A stretch of DNA of 64,000 nt from Dipetalonema caudispina. Taxonomy: Eukaryota > Nematoda > Chromadorea > Rhabditida > Onchocercidae. How positions within the stretch are numbered: the stretch's first letter is position 1; each line of letters begins with the position of its first letter. The DNA lies in assembly GCA_013365325.1 (NCBI GenBank), contig JABVXV010000206.1, forward strand, positions 50,278-114,277. The letters run 5' to 3'. Made by a program: the position numbers and the translations under genes. The notes under the pieces are model-generated. The model searched no databases, had not been told where the DNA came from, and saw nothing but the letters and a program-made list of their open reading frames with translations. Of this stretch, positions 63,882-64,000 are shown one piece after another.

Positions 63882-64000
<119 letters not shown>

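Overview
The window is nuclear DNA of a parasitic nematode, most likely a filarial (clade III spirurid) worm. The evidence is very AT-rich sequence full of long A/T runs, intron-rich genes with GT...TTTCAG-type splice sites, and nematode-specific families: a cuticle collagen, ground-like and warthog hedgehog-related proteins, and a RIG-3-like neuronal adhesion protein. The genus cannot be fixed from sequence alone. I saw no bacterial (Wolbachia-like) insert, CRISPR array or intact transposon. Most single long ORFs are only exons, so I rebuilt gene models by hand from splice sites, phase and family alignment from memory. Exon lists are given 5'->3' in each entry.

Layout. 0-1.3 kb: 5' part of a NAP1-type histone chaperone (-), running off the left edge. 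2.9-5.8 kb: secreted Pro-rich ground-like protein (-). 8.7-10.2 kb: secreted warthog-like protein (-). 15.3-21.5 kb: FMRFamide-receptor-like GPCR (+). 22.0-22.5 kb: CHH/ITP-like neurohormone (-). 24.4-29.6 kb: 3 Ig + FN3 predicted GPI-anchored adhesion protein (+). 30.9-33.0 kb: cuticle collagen (-). 35.2-37.2 kb: synaptogyrin (-). 43.3-46.0 kb: MOB-family kinase activator (+). 47.0-49.05 kb: calumenin/reticulocalbin (-). 52.9-54.1 kb: cyanate hydratase (cyanase, +). 55.4-57.6 kb: second FMRFamide-receptor-like GPCR (-), with a non-canonical DRY region. 58.2-64 kb: no confident gene, ending in a long (TTA)n microsatellite.

Functionally the window is rich in neuronal and secreted signalling genes (two peptide-type GPCRs, one peptide hormone, synaptogyrin, an IgCAM) and cuticle or extracellular-matrix genes (collagen, ground-like, warthog). 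Added to these are housekeeping genes (NAP, MOB, calumenin) and one taxonomically surprising enzyme, cyanase. No operon is evident. Neighbours are separated by 0.5-6 kb and strands are mixed.

The observations most worth checking are the spliced cyanase gene, the complete six-cysteine CHH-type hormone with a C-terminal Gly, the GPCR lacking the DRY Arg, the non-consensus calumenin C-terminus, a G-quadruplex motif in very AT-rich DNA, and the change of composition at about 38-49 kb.
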